A DNA stretch of 64,000 nt from an uncultured Marinobacter sp. (GCF_947488835.1 NZ_CANLBK010000001.1:806001-870000); one strand, 5' to 3'. Shown: positions 8,125-18,193, numbered from the stretch's first letter. Program-made: numbers and translations. The notes: generated by a model not told the origin, from the sequence alone.

Positions 8125-9951
8125 ATGTCACTCGTAGCGCGCTTTATCGTTTTTCTGCTCTGCAGCCTAGTTCCGGCATTCGCTATTGCGAATACGGCTG
8201 AGCATGCCTCCCAGTGCCCAGCGGTAGACGCCAACGATGTTTATGCACGTAGTTCGTTGATGCACTATGTTTGCTATTACCAAGCTTCCCCCGGTGAACC
8301 AGCGCACTCCGCAAGGCGCCCTGACGAACTGCCAAAGAACCTTGAGTGGACCCCCTCACGTGGACACGACCTGACATTTACTCAAACCCGCTCAGTGTAC
8401 TGGATTCGCCTGAACATTCGAAATAGCGGCAGCGAACGCGGGCTATGGTATCTCAACCTCAGCTATCCTTTGCTTGACGAAGTCACCTTCTGGTGGAGCA
8501 ACAACTCCAGGGACGTACTGGTCACTGGCGACCAGCACCGATTCGGCTCAAGGGCCATCGATTACCGATATTTCCTTTTTCCTATAAAACTCGACAGGGG
8601 CGAAACCCGCACGATTACACTTCGAGTACACAGTAGTGGCGCGCTGAACATCCCCTTGAGGCTGGAGTCTCCGAAAGAGCTCATTGCCTCAAGCAACCAC
8701 CTGTCCGTGACCCACGGGCTGTTTTACGGCGCCATTCTGGTGCTTGCGGCTTTCAACCTTCTGCTCTTTATCAGTTCCCGCACCGCCTATTACTTTCATA
8801 ACGCACTTTATATGGTCGCCATGGGCCTTTTCCTGTTTACCATGGGTGGTTTTGCCAATCAGTATTTCTGGCCCGAGAGCCCCCAGTTCGCGAGCATATC
8901 CATTCCCCTCACGCTGGTACTCTGCGCTTTGGCCATGTCGCTCTTTGGCCGCTCATTCCTCGAAGTAAAGCAAGGCACACGTGCTGACAAAACCTTGAAA
9001 GCCATCATCTGGATTTGCGCGGTGTTTACTGGGCTGACACTCATACTCCCATACACCGAAACCATTCTGTACAACACCGCTCTCGGGCTGGCCATCATCT
9101 TTGTTCTTTCAATTATTGCTATAAGCCGTTGGCGTCAAGGTTATCAACCAGCAAAGTGGTATGTACTGGCCTGGGCAATTATGGCGGGCGGGGCTTTGGC
9201 TTATGCTGGCGCAGCATTCGGTTATCTTGCAGACTTTTTAGCGCGAGAATCACTGATGCAGATCGCCATCGGTGGTCAGGTCATTTTGCTGAACTACGCC
9301 ATGGTGCAGCGCTGGCGTCTTCTGAACGATAAACTGCTGAAAGTAGAGCAAGAAGCCCGAACAGACCTGGAGCACAAAGTGCACGAGCGCACCGCCCAGT
9401 TGCGCTCCACAATGCGAGAGTTGGAGAAAGCCAACCGAAAACTCGCCGCTCTTAGCCTCAACGACTCCCTTACCGGGCTTTTTAACCGTCGCCATATGGA
9501 CAACATTCTGACTGAACTGTGTGCTGAGGCGCGCAGAACCGGGCAACCGCTAACCGTCGCCCTACTCGACGCCGATCACTTCAAATCCATCAACGACACA
9601 TGGGGCCACGGCTTTGGCGACATATGGCTACAGCAAATAGCCGGCATTTTAAGCCGCCATGTGAAGCGGCCAAGGGACATTGCCGTCCGGTTTGGTGGTG
9701 AAGAGTTTGCTTTACTGTTACCAGGCACCGACACCGAAGGCGCTAAAAGAGTATGCGACGCCATACTTGAAGACTTACGCACCACCGAGATAGAGGCTCC
9801 CGGCGGAAATCTCGCCCAACTGACTCTCAGCGCAGGCATTGCGACACTATTACAGGACGAAGATCAGCAGACATTATTCGCAAGGGCCGACCGCGCTTTG
9901 TACAAAGCCAAAGCCCGCGGGCGAGACCAGGTAGTGTTAGCTGACGTTTGA
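8125..9951 (+). CDS. 7TM-DISM sensor diguanylate cyclase (GGDEF)
   Basis: Membrane enzyme predicted to make cyclic di-GMP from two GTP. The start at 8125 (MSLVARFIVFLLCSLVPAFA) is preferred over 8119 or 8017 because GGGAA lies six bases upstream and a signal peptide follows; length is 608. In order: signal peptide (1-23), periplasmic 7TMR-DISMED2-type sensor domain (about 35-190), seven membrane segments (about 200-400), a short coiled coil (HKVHERTAQLRSTMRELEKA) and a GGDEF domain. The active site is GGEEF (524-528), and an inhibitory I-site RPRD (515-518) lies exactly five residues before it, so product inhibition is likely. There is no EAL domain. The ligand of the periplasmic domain is unknown. 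Confidence 0.9.
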   Translation: MSLVARFIVFLLCSLVPAFAIANTAEHASQCPAVDANDVYARSSLMHYVCYYQASPGEPAHSARRPDELPKNLEWTPSRGHDLTFTQTRSVYWIRLNIRNSGSERGLWYLNLSYPLLDEVTFWWSNNSRDVLVTGDQHRFGSRAIDYRYFLFPIKLDRGETRTITLRVHSSGALNIPLRLESPKELIASSNHLSVTHGLFYGAILVLAAFNLLLFISSRTAYYFHNALYMVAMGLFLFTMGGFANQYFWPESPQFASISIPLTLVLCALAMSLFGRSFLEVKQGTRADKTLKAIIWICAVFTGLTLILPYTETILYNTALGLAIIFVLSIIAISRWRQGYQPAKWYVLAWAIMAGGALAYAGAAFGYLADFLARESLMQIAIGGQVILLNYAMVQRWRLLNDKLLKVEQEARTDLEHKVHERTAQLRSTMRELEKANRKLAALSLNDSLTGLFNRRHMDNILTELCAEARRTGQPLTVALLDADHFKSINDTWGHGFGDIWLQQIAGILSRHVKRPRDIAVRFGGEEFALLLPGTDTEGAKRVCDAILEDLRTTEIEAPGGNLAQLTLSAGIATLLQDEDQQTLFARADRALYKAKARGRDQVVLADV

Positions 9952-10091
9952 CGTATTTTATGTCGCTCCACGCCGTTTTTTTGTTCTTAGTCAATTTTGA
10001 CGAGTTCAACTTGCTCGCCTCTGGGGCTATCATAGTGAAACGGCAGGCATGAGCGCATGGGAAAGGCGCCATGCTGCCGTTTCGGGTGCAT

Positions 10092-10105
10092 TTGACGGAT
10101 ATCAG
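10092..10105 (+). promoter_or_regulatory. FNR/Anr-like box upstream of ccoN
   Basis: TTGACGGATATCAG matches the FNR/Anr consensus TTGAT-N4-ATCAA in 8 of 10 fixed positions. It lies about 88 bases before ccoN. A TTGACC / GCTAAT pair at 10109-10136 could be the promoter; the start point would then be near 10140, placing the box near -42, the class II activator position. Oxygen-responsive control of cbb3 operons by FNR-type regulators is well established. Confidence 0.5.
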
Positions 10106-10192
10106 GAGTTGACCCGCGTCATTGCAAACAGCTAATGCTTTCTCCATACTTGCGCCCGCATAATTTCCCTCTCTGAACCCATTGGTAAGGCT

Positions 10193-11623
10193 ATGAGCAC
10201 ACAAAATCCGAACCTGACATATAACTATAAGGTGGTGAGACAGTTCGCCATCATGACAGTGGTATGGGGTATTGTAGGCATGGCGCTGGGCGTGTTGATT
10301 GCAGCACAACTGGTCTGGCCATCCCTCAACCTCGATCTGCCATGGACTCACTTTGGTCGCCTGCGACCGCTGCATACTAACGCCGTTATCTTCGGCTTTG
10401 GTGGCAGTGCCCTGTTCGCGACATCCTATTACGTTGTGCAGCGCACCTGTCAGGCTCGCCTGATTTCAGACAAACTCGCCGCCTTTACCTTCTGGGGCTG
10501 GACCGCAATTATTGTCGCAGCAGCCATCACTTTGCCGATGGGCTACACCAGCACTAAAGAGTACGCAGAACTGGAGTGGCCTATTGATATCGCGATTGCG
10601 ATAGTCTGGGTTACTTACGCCGTCGTGTTCTTTGGTACTATCACAAAACGCAGCACGCCTCACATTTATGTTGCCAACTGGTTCTACGGTGGGTTTATCC
10701 TTACCATCGCCGTACTTCACATTGGAAACAACATGGCACTGCCGGTCAGTGCATTTAAATCCTACTCAGCATATGCCGGTGTAACCGATGCTATGATGCA
10801 GTGGTGGTACGGTCATAACGCAGTAGGCTTTTTCCTGACCGCAGGCTTCCTGGGCATGATGTACTACTTCGTTCCCAAGCAGGCTGGACGTCCCGTTTAT
10901 TCCTACCGCTTATCCATCGTTCACTTCTGGGCGCTTATTGCGACCTACGTATGGGCCGGTGGCCACCATCTTCACTATTCCGCCCTTCCAGATTGGGCCC
11001 AGACTGCCAGCATGGTGATGTCTCTGATCCTGCTTGCTCCGTCCTGGGGTGGCATGATCAACGGCATGATGACCCTATCCGGTGCATGGCACAAACTGCG
11101 TACCGACCCTATCCTGCGTTTCCTGGTGGTTTCCCTGTCGTTCTACGGCATGTCCACGTTTGAAGGCCCGATGATGTCGATCAAGACTGTTAACGCACTG
11201 TCCCACAACACAGACTGGACCATTGGCCACGTGCACTCCGGTGCCCTCGGCTGGGTTGCCATGATCAGTATTGGTGCAATTTACCACCTGATCCCGAAAG
11301 TATGGGGACTCAAGGAAATGTACAGCACCAGCTTGATCAACGTTCACTTCTGGCTGGCAACTGTTGGCACCGTTCTGTACATCGTTGCTATGTGGGTAAA
11401 CGGCATCATGCAGGGCCTCATGTGGCGTGCAGTGAACGACGACGGCACTCTTACCTACAGCTTTGTGGAAAGTCTTGAAGCATCCTACCCAGGCTACTTT
11501 GTACGCTTCCTCGGTGGCGTCATCTTCCTGAGCGGTATGTTGTTCATGGCCTATAACGTCTACATGACCGTGCGCCAGAAAGATGCGGTTGCTCAGGACA
11601 ATGCAGCAATTCAGGCGGCGTAA
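10193..11623 (+). CDS. ccoN: cbb3-type cytochrome c oxidase subunit I CcoN
   Basis: Catalytic heme-copper subunit of the C-family (cbb3) oxidase: it reduces oxygen to water at a high-spin heme b3-CuB centre in the inner membrane and pumps protons. The 476 residues form about 12 membrane segments. Typical CcoN stretches are [20 protein letters not shown] near the N-terminus, [20 protein letters not shown] and [20 protein letters not shown] (the CuB histidine region), and [14 protein letters not shown]. The start has AAGGCT close upstream. It leads ccoN-O-Q-P with gaps of 14 bases or less, as in the standard order. Confidence 0.97.
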   Translation: MSTQNPNLTYNYKVVRQFAIMTVVWGIVGMALGVLIAAQLVWPSLNLDLPWTHFGRLRPLHTNAVIFGFGGSALFATSYYVVQRTCQARLISDKLAAFTFWGWTAIIVAAAITLPMGYTSTKEYAELEWPIDIAIAIVWVTYAVVFFGTITKRSTPHIYVANWFYGGFILTIAVLHIGNNMALPVSAFKSYSAYAGVTDAMMQWWYGHNAVGFFLTAGFLGMMYYFVPKQAGRPVYSYRLSIVHFWALIATYVWAGGHHLHYSALPDWAQTASMVMSLILLAPSWGGMINGMMTLSGAWHKLRTDPILRFLVVSLSFYGMSTFEGPMMSIKTVNALSHNTDWTIGHVHSGALGWVAMISIGAIYHLIPKVWGLKEMYSTSLINVHFWLATVGTVLYIVAMWVNGIMQGLMWRAVNDDGTLTYSFVESLEASYPGYFVRFLGGVIFLSGMLFMAYNVYMTVRQKDAVAQDNAAIQAA

Positions 11624-11637
11624 CGGAGAGAAACCCG

Positions 11638-12246
11638 ATGAAACACGAAATTGTAGAAAAGAATATTGGCCTGATGATTGTATTCATCATCCTGGTCATC
11701 AGTGGTGGCTTTCTGGCGGAAGTGCTCCCGCTATTTTTCCTGAAAGAAGTAAACGAACCGATAGAAGGCCTTGAGCCCATATCGGCACTGGAACTGGAAG
11801 GCCGTGACATCTACATCCGTGAAGGCTGTCACGTCTGCCACACCCAGCAAATCCGCCCGTTCCGCGCTGAAACCGAGCGCTACGGCCACTACTCCGTTGC
11901 GGGCGAGTTCGTGTACGAGCGCCCGTTCCTGTGGGGTTCCAAGCGCACGGGGCCTGACCTGGCCCGTGTTGGCGGTCGTTATTCAGATGCTTGGCAGCGT
12001 CAGCACCTGATGGACCCCCGCAGCGTCGTTCCTGAGTCAAACATGCCTGCTTTCCCGTGGCTGTTCGATACGCTGGTTAACCACAAAGGCACCGCAGCCA
12101 AGCTGTCCACTTTGCAGACTCTGGGCGTGCCCTACACTGACGAGCAAATCGCCAGTGCAGCCGACGAGCTTGAAGGCAAGTTCGAAATTGAAGCGCTGGT
12201 CGCATACCTGCAACAGCTTGGCACCGTACTCTCAGACAAGCGGTAA
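11638..12246 (+). CDS. ccoO: cbb3-type cytochrome c oxidase subunit II CcoO
   Basis: Membrane-anchored mono-heme cytochrome c of the cbb3 oxidase; it passes electrons from CcoP to CcoN. The 202 residues have one N-terminal membrane helix (about 10-36) and a periplasmic domain with one heme site CHVCH (Cys64, Cys67, His68) in [23 protein letters not shown], a strongly conserved CcoO stretch. The distal Met ligand is probably in [15 protein letters not shown] lies about 9 bases before the ATG. It is 14 bases after ccoN and 4 bases before ccoQ. Confidence 0.97.
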   Translation: MKHEIVEKNIGLMIVFIILVISGGFLAEVLPLFFLKEVNEPIEGLEPISALELEGRDIYIREGCHVCHTQQIRPFRAETERYGHYSVAGEFVYERPFLWGSKRTGPDLARVGGRYSDAWQRQHLMDPRSVVPESNMPAFPWLFDTLVNHKGTAAKLSTLQTLGVPYTDEQIASAADELEGKFEIEALVAYLQQLGTVLSDKR

Positions 12247-12250
12247 TCTG

Positions 12251-12436
12251 ATGGATATTAACGAGTTACGCGGCGTTCACACCCTTGTCCTGATGGCGGT
12301 CTTTATCGGCATCATCTGGTGGGCTTTCAGTGCCCACCGAAAAAAGGCGAACGAAGAAGCGGCCCACCTGCCGTTCGATGATGACGAGGTGGAAAAGCGT
12401 ACTCTTGAACAGGAAAAAACGGAGAAAAAACAATGA
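12251..12436 (+). CDS. ccoQ: cbb3-type oxidase small subunit CcoQ
   Basis: A 61-residue single-helix membrane protein that stabilises the cbb3 complex. It reads MDINELRGVHTLVLMAVFIG, one helix (about 8-26), then a charged cytoplasmic tail ending in a Lys/Glu-rich stretch. The start at 12251 is the internal ATG immediately after ccoO, giving the normal CcoQ length; the longer open frame upstream overlaps ccoO. It overlaps the ccoP start by four bases (ATGA), so translation is probably coupled. Confidence 0.9.
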   Translation: MDINELRGVHTLVLMAVFIGIIWWAFSAHRKKANEEAAHLPFDDDEVEKRTLEQEKTEKKQ

Positions 12437-13323
12437 GTACCTTCTGGAGCATCTGGGTCACAGTGATCGTGCTCGGTACAGTCTTTGGCTGCTGGTGGCT
12501 ATTACTTGCAACACGTAAGAGCCAGGTATCCGATTCAGAAACCGAACGCACTACCGGCCACTCTTTCGATGGCATCGAAGAATATGATAACCCGCTGCCA
12601 AAATGGTGGTTCTATCTGTATGTGGCCACATGCATCTTCGCGCTGGGCTATCTCGCACTCTATCCGGGGCTGGGTAACTTCAAGGGCTTGCTAGGCTGGA
12701 CAGCTGTTAATCAGTGGGAAGCCGAAGTTGCGAGTGCTGATGAAAAATACGGCGAAATCTATGCCCAATATGGTCAAACCCCGGTAATAGAGCTGGCGAA
12801 AGACGAAGACGCACTGAAAATTGGTCAGCGCCTGTTTGCCAATAACTGTGCTGTCTGCCACGGCTCCGCCGCTCGAGGCCAGGTTGGCTTTCCAAACCTG
12901 ACCGACGACGACTGGCTATGGGGTGGCACACCTGACGCCATTCTGGAGACTTTGCGCAACGGTCGCATGGGTAACATGCCAGCGAAAGGCGTCATGCCGA
13001 ACATGAACGCGGCTCAGGTTGACCAAGTGGTTAACCATGTACTGAGCTTCAGTGGTCGTGAAAAGGATGCAGCCGCTGCCGAGGCAGGTGAAGCTGTATT
13101 TGCACAAGCCTGCGCTGCCTGCCACGGAGCAGACGGAAAAGGCATGCAAGCCCTTGGCGCGCCGAATCTGACAGATAACATCTGGCTGTACGGCTCCAAC
13201 TACGAGTGGATCAAAGAGACGGTTCTGCACGGTCGCCAAAACGAGATGCCCGCCCAAAGCGGTCGCTTGTCCAGCGATCAGATCCAGATCCTGGCTGCTT
13301 ACGTTTACAGCCTTTCAAACTGA
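12433..13323 (+). CDS. ccoP: cbb3-type cytochrome c oxidase subunit III CcoP
   Basis: Di-heme cytochrome c subunit that accepts electrons from soluble cytochromes. The 296 residues begin with a membrane part (helices about 8-28 and 57-80; two-helix CcoP type) with the family pattern YDNPLPKWWFYLYV, then two cytochrome c domains with CAVCH (Cys139, His143) and CAACH (Cys227, His231). Likely Met ligands lie in GRMGNMPAKG and RQNEMPAQSGRLS. It is last in ccoNOQP; the 135-base gap to ccoG holds two stem-loops. Confidence 0.97.
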   Translation: MSTFWSIWVTVIVLGTVFGCWWLLLATRKSQVSDSETERTTGHSFDGIEEYDNPLPKWWFYLYVATCIFALGYLALYPGLGNFKGLLGWTAVNQWEAEVASADEKYGEIYAQYGQTPVIELAKDEDALKIGQRLFANNCAVCHGSAARGQVGFPNLTDDDWLWGGTPDAILETLRNGRMGNMPAKGVMPNMNAAQVDQVVNHVLSFSGREKDAAAAEAGEAVFAQACAACHGADGKGMQALGAPNLTDNIWLYGSNYEWIKETVLHGRQNEMPAQSGRLSSDQIQILAAYVYSLSN

Positions 13324-13330
13324 CGTTCCT

Positions 13331-13389
13331 GCCGGGTCGTTGACCCGGCCTGGTCTGTTCAACCCTGTGCCTGCCCTTGCGGGCACAGG
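13331..13389 (+). terminator. Two tandem stem-loops between ccoP and ccoG
   Basis: GCCGGGTC (13331-13338) pairs with GACCCGGC (13342-13349), and CCTGTGCC (13364-13371) pairs with GGCACAGG (13382-13389). All arms are perfect 8-mers. No U-run follows either stem, so they may reduce read-through or protect the ccoNOQP transcript rather than end it fully. Confidence 0.45.
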
Positions 13390-13458
13390 CTTGAAAAGAT
13401 CAGCACCAGCCCCTGAAAAGGCATTGCGCCCGCTTTACGACTCCATCTGGAGGTACTC

Positions 13459-14889
13459 ATGAGTAACGAAATCCCGGTCAAACAGATCGACCCCTCCTCA
13501 GAACCTTCGGGCGACACACAGAACACAAAAACAGTAGAGCTCTACGCCAGTCGCAAGAAAATCTACGTCAAAGAAGTAACCGGTCTGTTCCAGCGCATCC
13601 GCACTGTCAGTCTGCTGCTACTCATGAGCATGTACTTCCTGTTCGTATGGTTAACTTTGGACGGCAACCCGCTTATCCACTTCGACCTGCCGGCCCGGGA
13701 ATTCCATCTCTACGGCGCGACCTTCTACCCCAAAGACTTCTTTCTACTTTCAGGCATGCTGATTATCAGTGCCTTTGGTCTGTTCTTCATAACCACGCTC
13801 TTTGGCCGCGTCTGGTGTGGTTACACCTGTCCACAAACGGTGTGGACGTTCATCTTTATGTGGGTTGAGGAGCGTATAGAGGGCAGTCGCAACAAGCGCA
13901 TGAAGCTCGACAAAGCACCCAATTCACGGGAAAAAATGTTCAAAAAATCAGCAAAACATACAGTTTGGCTGATTATTGCGTTGCTGACCGGGCTAACATT
14001 TGTCGGTTACTTCTACCCGATTCGCGAACTCGTTTCCGATATTTTCACCCTTCAGGCTAATGGCTGGGCGTACTTCTGGGTGGCCTTCTTCACCGCGGCC
14101 ACGTACATCAACGCCGGCTGGATGCGGGAACAAGTTTGCCTGTACATGTGCCCGTACGCTCGCTTCCAGTCCGTTATGTTCGACCCTAATACCCGCATCG
14201 TTTCCTACGATCCAAATCGCGGCGAGCCTCGCGGCGGCCGCAAAAAAGACACAAAGCCAGACGAAGTTGGTCTGGGTGACTGTATTGATTGTGGGCAGTG
14301 TGTGCACGTGTGCCCCACAGGAATTGATATTCGTGATGGCCTTCAATACGAGTGCATCGGCTGTGCTCTCTGCATCGACGCCTGTGATGAAATCATGGAC
14401 AAGATGGACTACCCTCGCGGGCTGATTCGTTACACCACTGAGAATGAACTTGAAGGAAAGCCTTCAAAACTGCTTCGGCCCCGTACGTTCGGTTACGGTG
14501 CAGTTTTGACCGCGATGATCGGAGCGATCGTGTTCGTCATCGCCACTCGCGTACCTGCACAGATGGATGTGCTGCGGGATCGGGGTGCCTTATTCAGTTT
14601 TAATGGTGAAGGCCGTATTGAAAACTCCTACACGCTGAAAATAGTAAATATGTCTGAATTGCCCCAGACATTCAGCCTGTCGGTACAAGGCATGGACGGC
14701 ATTCGTATTCTCACACAAACCCAGGTAACCGTAGACAGCGGGGAAAACCGATCGTTGCCGACGGTTGTCGACGTGTCGCCAGAGTCGATTCCACAATCGA
14801 ATAATGAAATCATCTTCCATGCACAGTCTGAAACGGATGCTTCACTGAAGCTGGAAACCGAAAGCCGATTTGTCGGTCCAACCCAGTGA
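13459..14889 (+). CDS. ccoG: cbb3 oxidase assembly iron-sulfur protein CcoG
   Basis: Membrane ferredoxin-like protein (CcoG/RdxA/FixG) needed for cbb3 biogenesis; members reduce Cu(II) to Cu(I) for insertion. The 476 residues contain several membrane helices in the first 210 residues, the NosR-like motif WCGYTCPQTVW, and two 4Fe-4S sites, CIDCGQCVHVCP (from Cys275) and CIGCALCIDACD (from Cys299). An Ig-like C-terminal periplasmic domain (about 370-476) completes the normal FixG architecture. A strong GGAGG precedes the start. It opens the assembly set ccoG-H-I-S. Confidence 0.95.
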   Translation: MSNEIPVKQIDPSSEPSGDTQNTKTVELYASRKKIYVKEVTGLFQRIRTVSLLLLMSMYFLFVWLTLDGNPLIHFDLPAREFHLYGATFYPKDFFLLSGMLIISAFGLFFITTLFGRVWCGYTCPQTVWTFIFMWVEERIEGSRNKRMKLDKAPNSREKMFKKSAKHTVWLIIALLTGLTFVGYFYPIRELVSDIFTLQANGWAYFWVAFFTAATYINAGWMREQVCLYMCPYARFQSVMFDPNTRIVSYDPNRGEPRGGRKKDTKPDEVGLGDCIDCGQCVHVCPTGIDIRDGLQYECIGCALCIDACDEIMDKMDYPRGLIRYTTENELEGKPSKLLRPRTFGYGAVLTAMIGAIVFVIATRVPAQMDVLRDRGALFSFNGEGRIENSYTLKIVNMSELPQTFSLSVQGMDGIRILTQTQVTVDSGENRSLPTVVDVSPESIPQSNNEIIFHAQSETDASLKLETESRFVGPTQ

Positions 14890-14938
14890 TCCACAGCGAT
14901 CACCGTTGGCAACCTGTAAACAGACGAGACTGAGCATT

Positions 14939-15454
14939 ATGAATCAAGAAGTATCCGTAGCACCCTGGTATCGCCAGCCCTGGTTCTGGTTTCTGACCAT
15001 TGCACCATTATGTGCTATTACCGTTAGCATGATCATGCTCGCTGTAGCGTCGAACATGAAAGATACGATGGTGTCTGATGACTACTCTAAAGAGGGGCGC
15101 GGCATTAACCTCGAGATTGCCCGTGACAAAGCAGCGGCAGATATGGGGCTCAACGCTGATATTTCGTTCGAAGATCGCAGTATCCTGATGAATGTAAACA
15201 CTCTACAAGGTCCTGCAGACTTCCCGTATCTGATACTCAACCTGTTTCACCCAACGCTTTCAGAAAAAGACCGTACGATCCAGTTCCGTAGCGACGGTAA
15301 TGGCCACTATACAGGCAATATGCTGGATGACATTAACGGCCGTTGGTACTACGAGCTACGCGGCCCGAATAACCACTGGCGCCTTAAAGGCGAAGCCTGG
15401 TTACCGACCGACAGCAACTTGCATATGGGCCCGAAAGGATCCGCCCAAGGGTGA
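14939..15454 (+). CDS. ccoH: cbb3 oxidase assembly protein CcoH (FixH)
   Basis: Single-pass membrane protein of the FixH/CcoH family, which stays bound to the cbb3 complex during assembly. With the start at 14939 (MNQEVSVAPWYRQPWFWFLT) it has 171 residues: a membrane helix at about 18-40, then an extracytoplasmic domain with DDYSKEGRGINLEI, a typical FixH stretch, and WYYELRGPNNHWRLKGEAWL near the end. GAGACTGAG lies close upstream. It ends GTGA, overlapping the GTG start of ccoI, so the two are translationally coupled. Confidence 0.93.
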   Translation: MNQEVSVAPWYRQPWFWFLTIAPLCAITVSMIMLAVASNMKDTMVSDDYSKEGRGINLEIARDKAAADMGLNADISFEDRSILMNVNTLQGPADFPYLILNLFHPTLSEKDRTIQFRSDGNGHYTGNMLDDINGRWYYELRGPNNHWRLKGEAWLPTDSNLHMGPKGSAQG

Positions 15455-17901
15455 CCCCTGTGGATTGCTTCCATTGTGGCGAGCCGGCTGACGGCGAGCC
15501 GCGTATTACTCTCGAGCTTGATGGCCAAACACGATTTTTCTGTTGCCAGGGCTGCAAGGCGGTGTGCGAAACCATTCACACTGAAGGCCTCACAGGCTTT
15601 TATCAGCTCCGCACGCACACCGCTATTACTCCGCGCCAATTAACAGCCGCCGAACTCGACAGACTCAGAGAGCTGGACCACCCGCTGGTTCAGCAAGCCT
15701 TTGTGTCTCCCGTTAAGGGGGGCCAGGAAGCCCAGCTCTTAATCGGTGGCATCACGTGTGCCGCGTGCATATGGCTGCTTGAAAACCACATGAAAAAGCA
15801 GCCTGGTGTAGTCTCTTTCTCCGTAAACCACACCACGCAACGAGCACGCCTCAACTGGGCTCAGAACCAGGCCGGACTGAGCGATCTGTTGATCGCTATT
15901 CATGAGCTCGGCTACACCGCTCGCCCCTATCAATCAGATGAAGTAGAGGACCAACTCAAAGCAGAAAATCGCTCCATGCTGATTCGCTTGGCCGTCGCGG
16001 GCATGGGCACCTTCCAAAGCATGATGCTCGCTTTCCCACTTTACTTTGAGCTGGTCAGCGACCTGTCACCGGAGCTTGTGTCGTTTTTCCGGTGGTTTGG
16101 TTTATTGGTGGCAACGCCCGTTGTTTTTTACAGCGCCGATTCGTTTTTCCGCAACGCGTTCAGGGATATAAAGAGCCGACACCTGACCATGGATGTACCT
16201 GTGGCCATTGCTATAGGCCTTGCATACCTGGCGAGCGCCTGGGTAACCGTAATGGGCGGTGAAGAGGTCTATTTTGAATCGGTCTGTATGTTTACCTTTT
16301 TCCTGCTGCTCGGACGCTACATTGAAGCTCAGGCAAGATACCGCGCAGGGCTTACTGGTAATGCGTTGGCGGGCTTCAACCCAACAGTAGCAACCAGGGT
16401 GACCGGCGAGGAAACGGAAGTTGTACCCGCCCACCAGGTAAAACCAGGCGACGTGGTTCGTATCCGGCCTGGAGAAACCCTACCAGTAGATGGAGTAATT
16501 CTGCGCGGCCAGTCCACGCTCAATGAGTCCGCACTCACTGGTGAGTATTTGCCGGAAACCCGGGTTCCTGGCAACAGAGTGCATGCGGGTAGCGTGAATG
16601 GCGAAAACCCGCTGGATATTCAGGTTGAGAAGTCCGGAGCTCAAACACGACTATCAGGCATTCTTCGGATACTCGACCGGGTGCAATCCGAAAAACCACC
16701 TGTCGCCCGTATGGCAGACCGCATAGCAGGCAAGTTTGTTGGGCGCGTGCTAATTCTTGCCCCTGTCGTCTGGATCGGATGGTGGTGGGCCGGAGCAGAC
16801 AATGCTTTCGATATCACTCTCTCCGTACTTGTAGTGACCTGCCCCTGCGCACTGTCGCTGGCAACGCCGACTGCGATTACCTCTGCCACGGTCAAACTGC
16901 GGCGGCTGGGCTTCCTTCCCACCCGCGGCCATGCACTTGAGTCCATGAATACCATAGACACGGTAATCTTCGACAAAACCGGCACGCTGACCCGGGGCAA
17001 ATTGAGCCTGATTGATACCCGCATTACAGGAAGCAAAAGCAAAGATACATGCCTGCGCCTGGCTTCCGGTCTTGAGCAACATTCTGAACACCCTATTGCA
17101 CAGGTATTTCATAACCGGCCAACAGCAGCCATCGAAAAGGTCACCAACCATTTGGGTGGTGGCCTAACCGGGCATTTGGGTGATCAAACGTTTTATATTG
17201 GGCACAAGGCCTTCGTGGCGGTCCATCTGAACGCGCCAGAACCGGAATCAGAGCCCCACACAGGCATGGAAATCTGGCTGGCTTCCGATACCGAATGGCT
17301 TGCGAGCTTCTGGCTTGATGACCAGCCCCGGGAGGACGCTGCCCAAGCTGTCAAAGCGTTGCAGAATGCAGGTATTCGCACAGTATTGTTGAGCGGAGAT
17401 CGTTCCGGCCATGTTCGCGAAATAGCGGACATTCTGGGAATCGATGAGGCCATTGGGCAGGCATCGCCAGAGCAAAAGCTTGAGGTTCTGCAAAAACTGA
17501 AAGCAGAAGGCCACCAGGTGATGATGGTTGGTGATGGCCTTAACGACTTACCCTCGATGGCTGGTGCAGGCATATCGGTCGCCATGGGCACCGCAGCGGA
17601 TCTTACGCAACTAAAAGCAGATGCTGTTCTGCTCAATGGCCAGCTAATGCAACTTGTAGAGGCCCTGGATACCAGCCGCCGCACCCGAAAGATCATTCGC
17701 CAAAATATGGCATGGGCACTCATCTACAACGTCAGTGCCTTGCCTCTGGCTGCAGCAGGCCTGGTTCCACCCTGGCTAGCAGCAATCGGAATGTCGATTA
17801 GTTCCCTGATCGTCGTATTGAACGCATTACGCCTCGGCAAACAGTCTCGGGCCAAAACTCGTCCCGAAACATTACAAGTTGGCGCGCAGGTTGCGCCCTG
17901 A
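15451..17901 (+). CDS. ccoI: Copper-exporting P1B-type ATPase CcoI (FixI) for cbb3 assembly
   Basis: ATP-driven Cu(I) pump that supplies copper for the CuB site of cbb3 oxidase. The 816 residues start from GTG, overlapping ccoH by four bases. The N-terminus has CFHC (6-9) and FCCQGCKAVC, a FixI/CcoI-type Cys-rich domain, then a heavy-metal-associated domain with GGITCAACIW. Downstream are the membrane copper motif CPC (464-466 in VTCPCALSLATPT), the phosphorylated Asp508 in DKTGTLT, TGE in the actuator (LTGEYLPET), HP in EHPIAQ and GDGLNDLPSM in the hinge. All catalytic residues are intact. Confidence 0.96.
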   Translation: MTPVDCFHCGEPADGEPRITLELDGQTRFFCCQGCKAVCETIHTEGLTGFYQLRTHTAITPRQLTAAELDRLRELDHPLVQQAFVSPVKGGQEAQLLIGGITCAACIWLLENHMKKQPGVVSFSVNHTTQRARLNWAQNQAGLSDLLIAIHELGYTARPYQSDEVEDQLKAENRSMLIRLAVAGMGTFQSMMLAFPLYFELVSDLSPELVSFFRWFGLLVATPVVFYSADSFFRNAFRDIKSRHLTMDVPVAIAIGLAYLASAWVTVMGGEEVYFESVCMFTFFLLLGRYIEAQARYRAGLTGNALAGFNPTVATRVTGEETEVVPAHQVKPGDVVRIRPGETLPVDGVILRGQSTLNESALTGEYLPETRVPGNRVHAGSVNGENPLDIQVEKSGAQTRLSGILRILDRVQSEKPPVARMADRIAGKFVGRVLILAPVVWIGWWWAGADNAFDITLSVLVVTCPCALSLATPTAITSATVKLRRLGFLPTRGHALESMNTIDTVIFDKTGTLTRGKLSLIDTRITGSKSKDTCLRLASGLEQHSEHPIAQVFHNRPTAAIEKVTNHLGGGLTGHLGDQTFYIGHKAFVAVHLNAPEPESEPHTGMEIWLASDTEWLASFWLDDQPREDAAQAVKALQNAGIRTVLLSGDRSGHVREIADILGIDEAIGQASPEQKLEVLQKLKAEGHQVMMVGDGLNDLPSMAGAGISVAMGTAADLTQLKADAVLLNGQLMQLVEALDTSRRTRKIIRQNMAWALIYNVSALPLAAAGLVPPWLAAIGMSISSLIVVLNALRLGKQSRAKTRPETLQVGAQVAP

Positions 17902-17938
17902 TACCGTGAACATCTGGTTTTAATATGAGGTTTACCCC

Positions 17939-18193
17939 GTGGAAGTTGTAGTGTTCCTGATTCCGATCATGCTGATTCTCGTGGTGATGGGCATTTTTTT
18001 ATTTTCCTGGGCCGTCAAAAATGGTCAATACGATGATCTGGAGGGGCCTGCACACCGCATTCTGTACGATGACGATTTAGATATGATCCCGGAGGAAGCC
18101 CGCACGGACAAACAGAAAAAAGCGGCTGACTCGCCAAGCAATGAGGTTCAGGTTGAAGATGGCGAATCCGAGACCAAGCCTGACCGAACATGA
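17939..18193 (+). CDS. ccoS: cbb3 oxidase maturation protein CcoS
   Basis: Small membrane protein required for heme or copper insertion into CcoN. The 84 residues begin from GTG with GAGG about 10 bases upstream. One helix spans about 4-26, followed by the hallmark FSWAVKNGQYDDLEGPAHRI and YDDD. The C-terminal tail is long, hydrophilic and acidic, as in gammaproteobacterial CcoS. It overlaps the next gene by ATGA. Confidence 0.93.
   Translation: MEVVVFLIPIMLILVVMGIFLFSWAVKNGQYDDLEGPAHRILYDDDLDMIPEEARTDKQKKAADSPSNEVQVEDGESETKPDRT

Noticed and set aside
13331-13389. Possible riboswitch between ccoP and ccoG
   Set aside because: Only two simple hairpins are present; no conserved aptamer core is recognisable.
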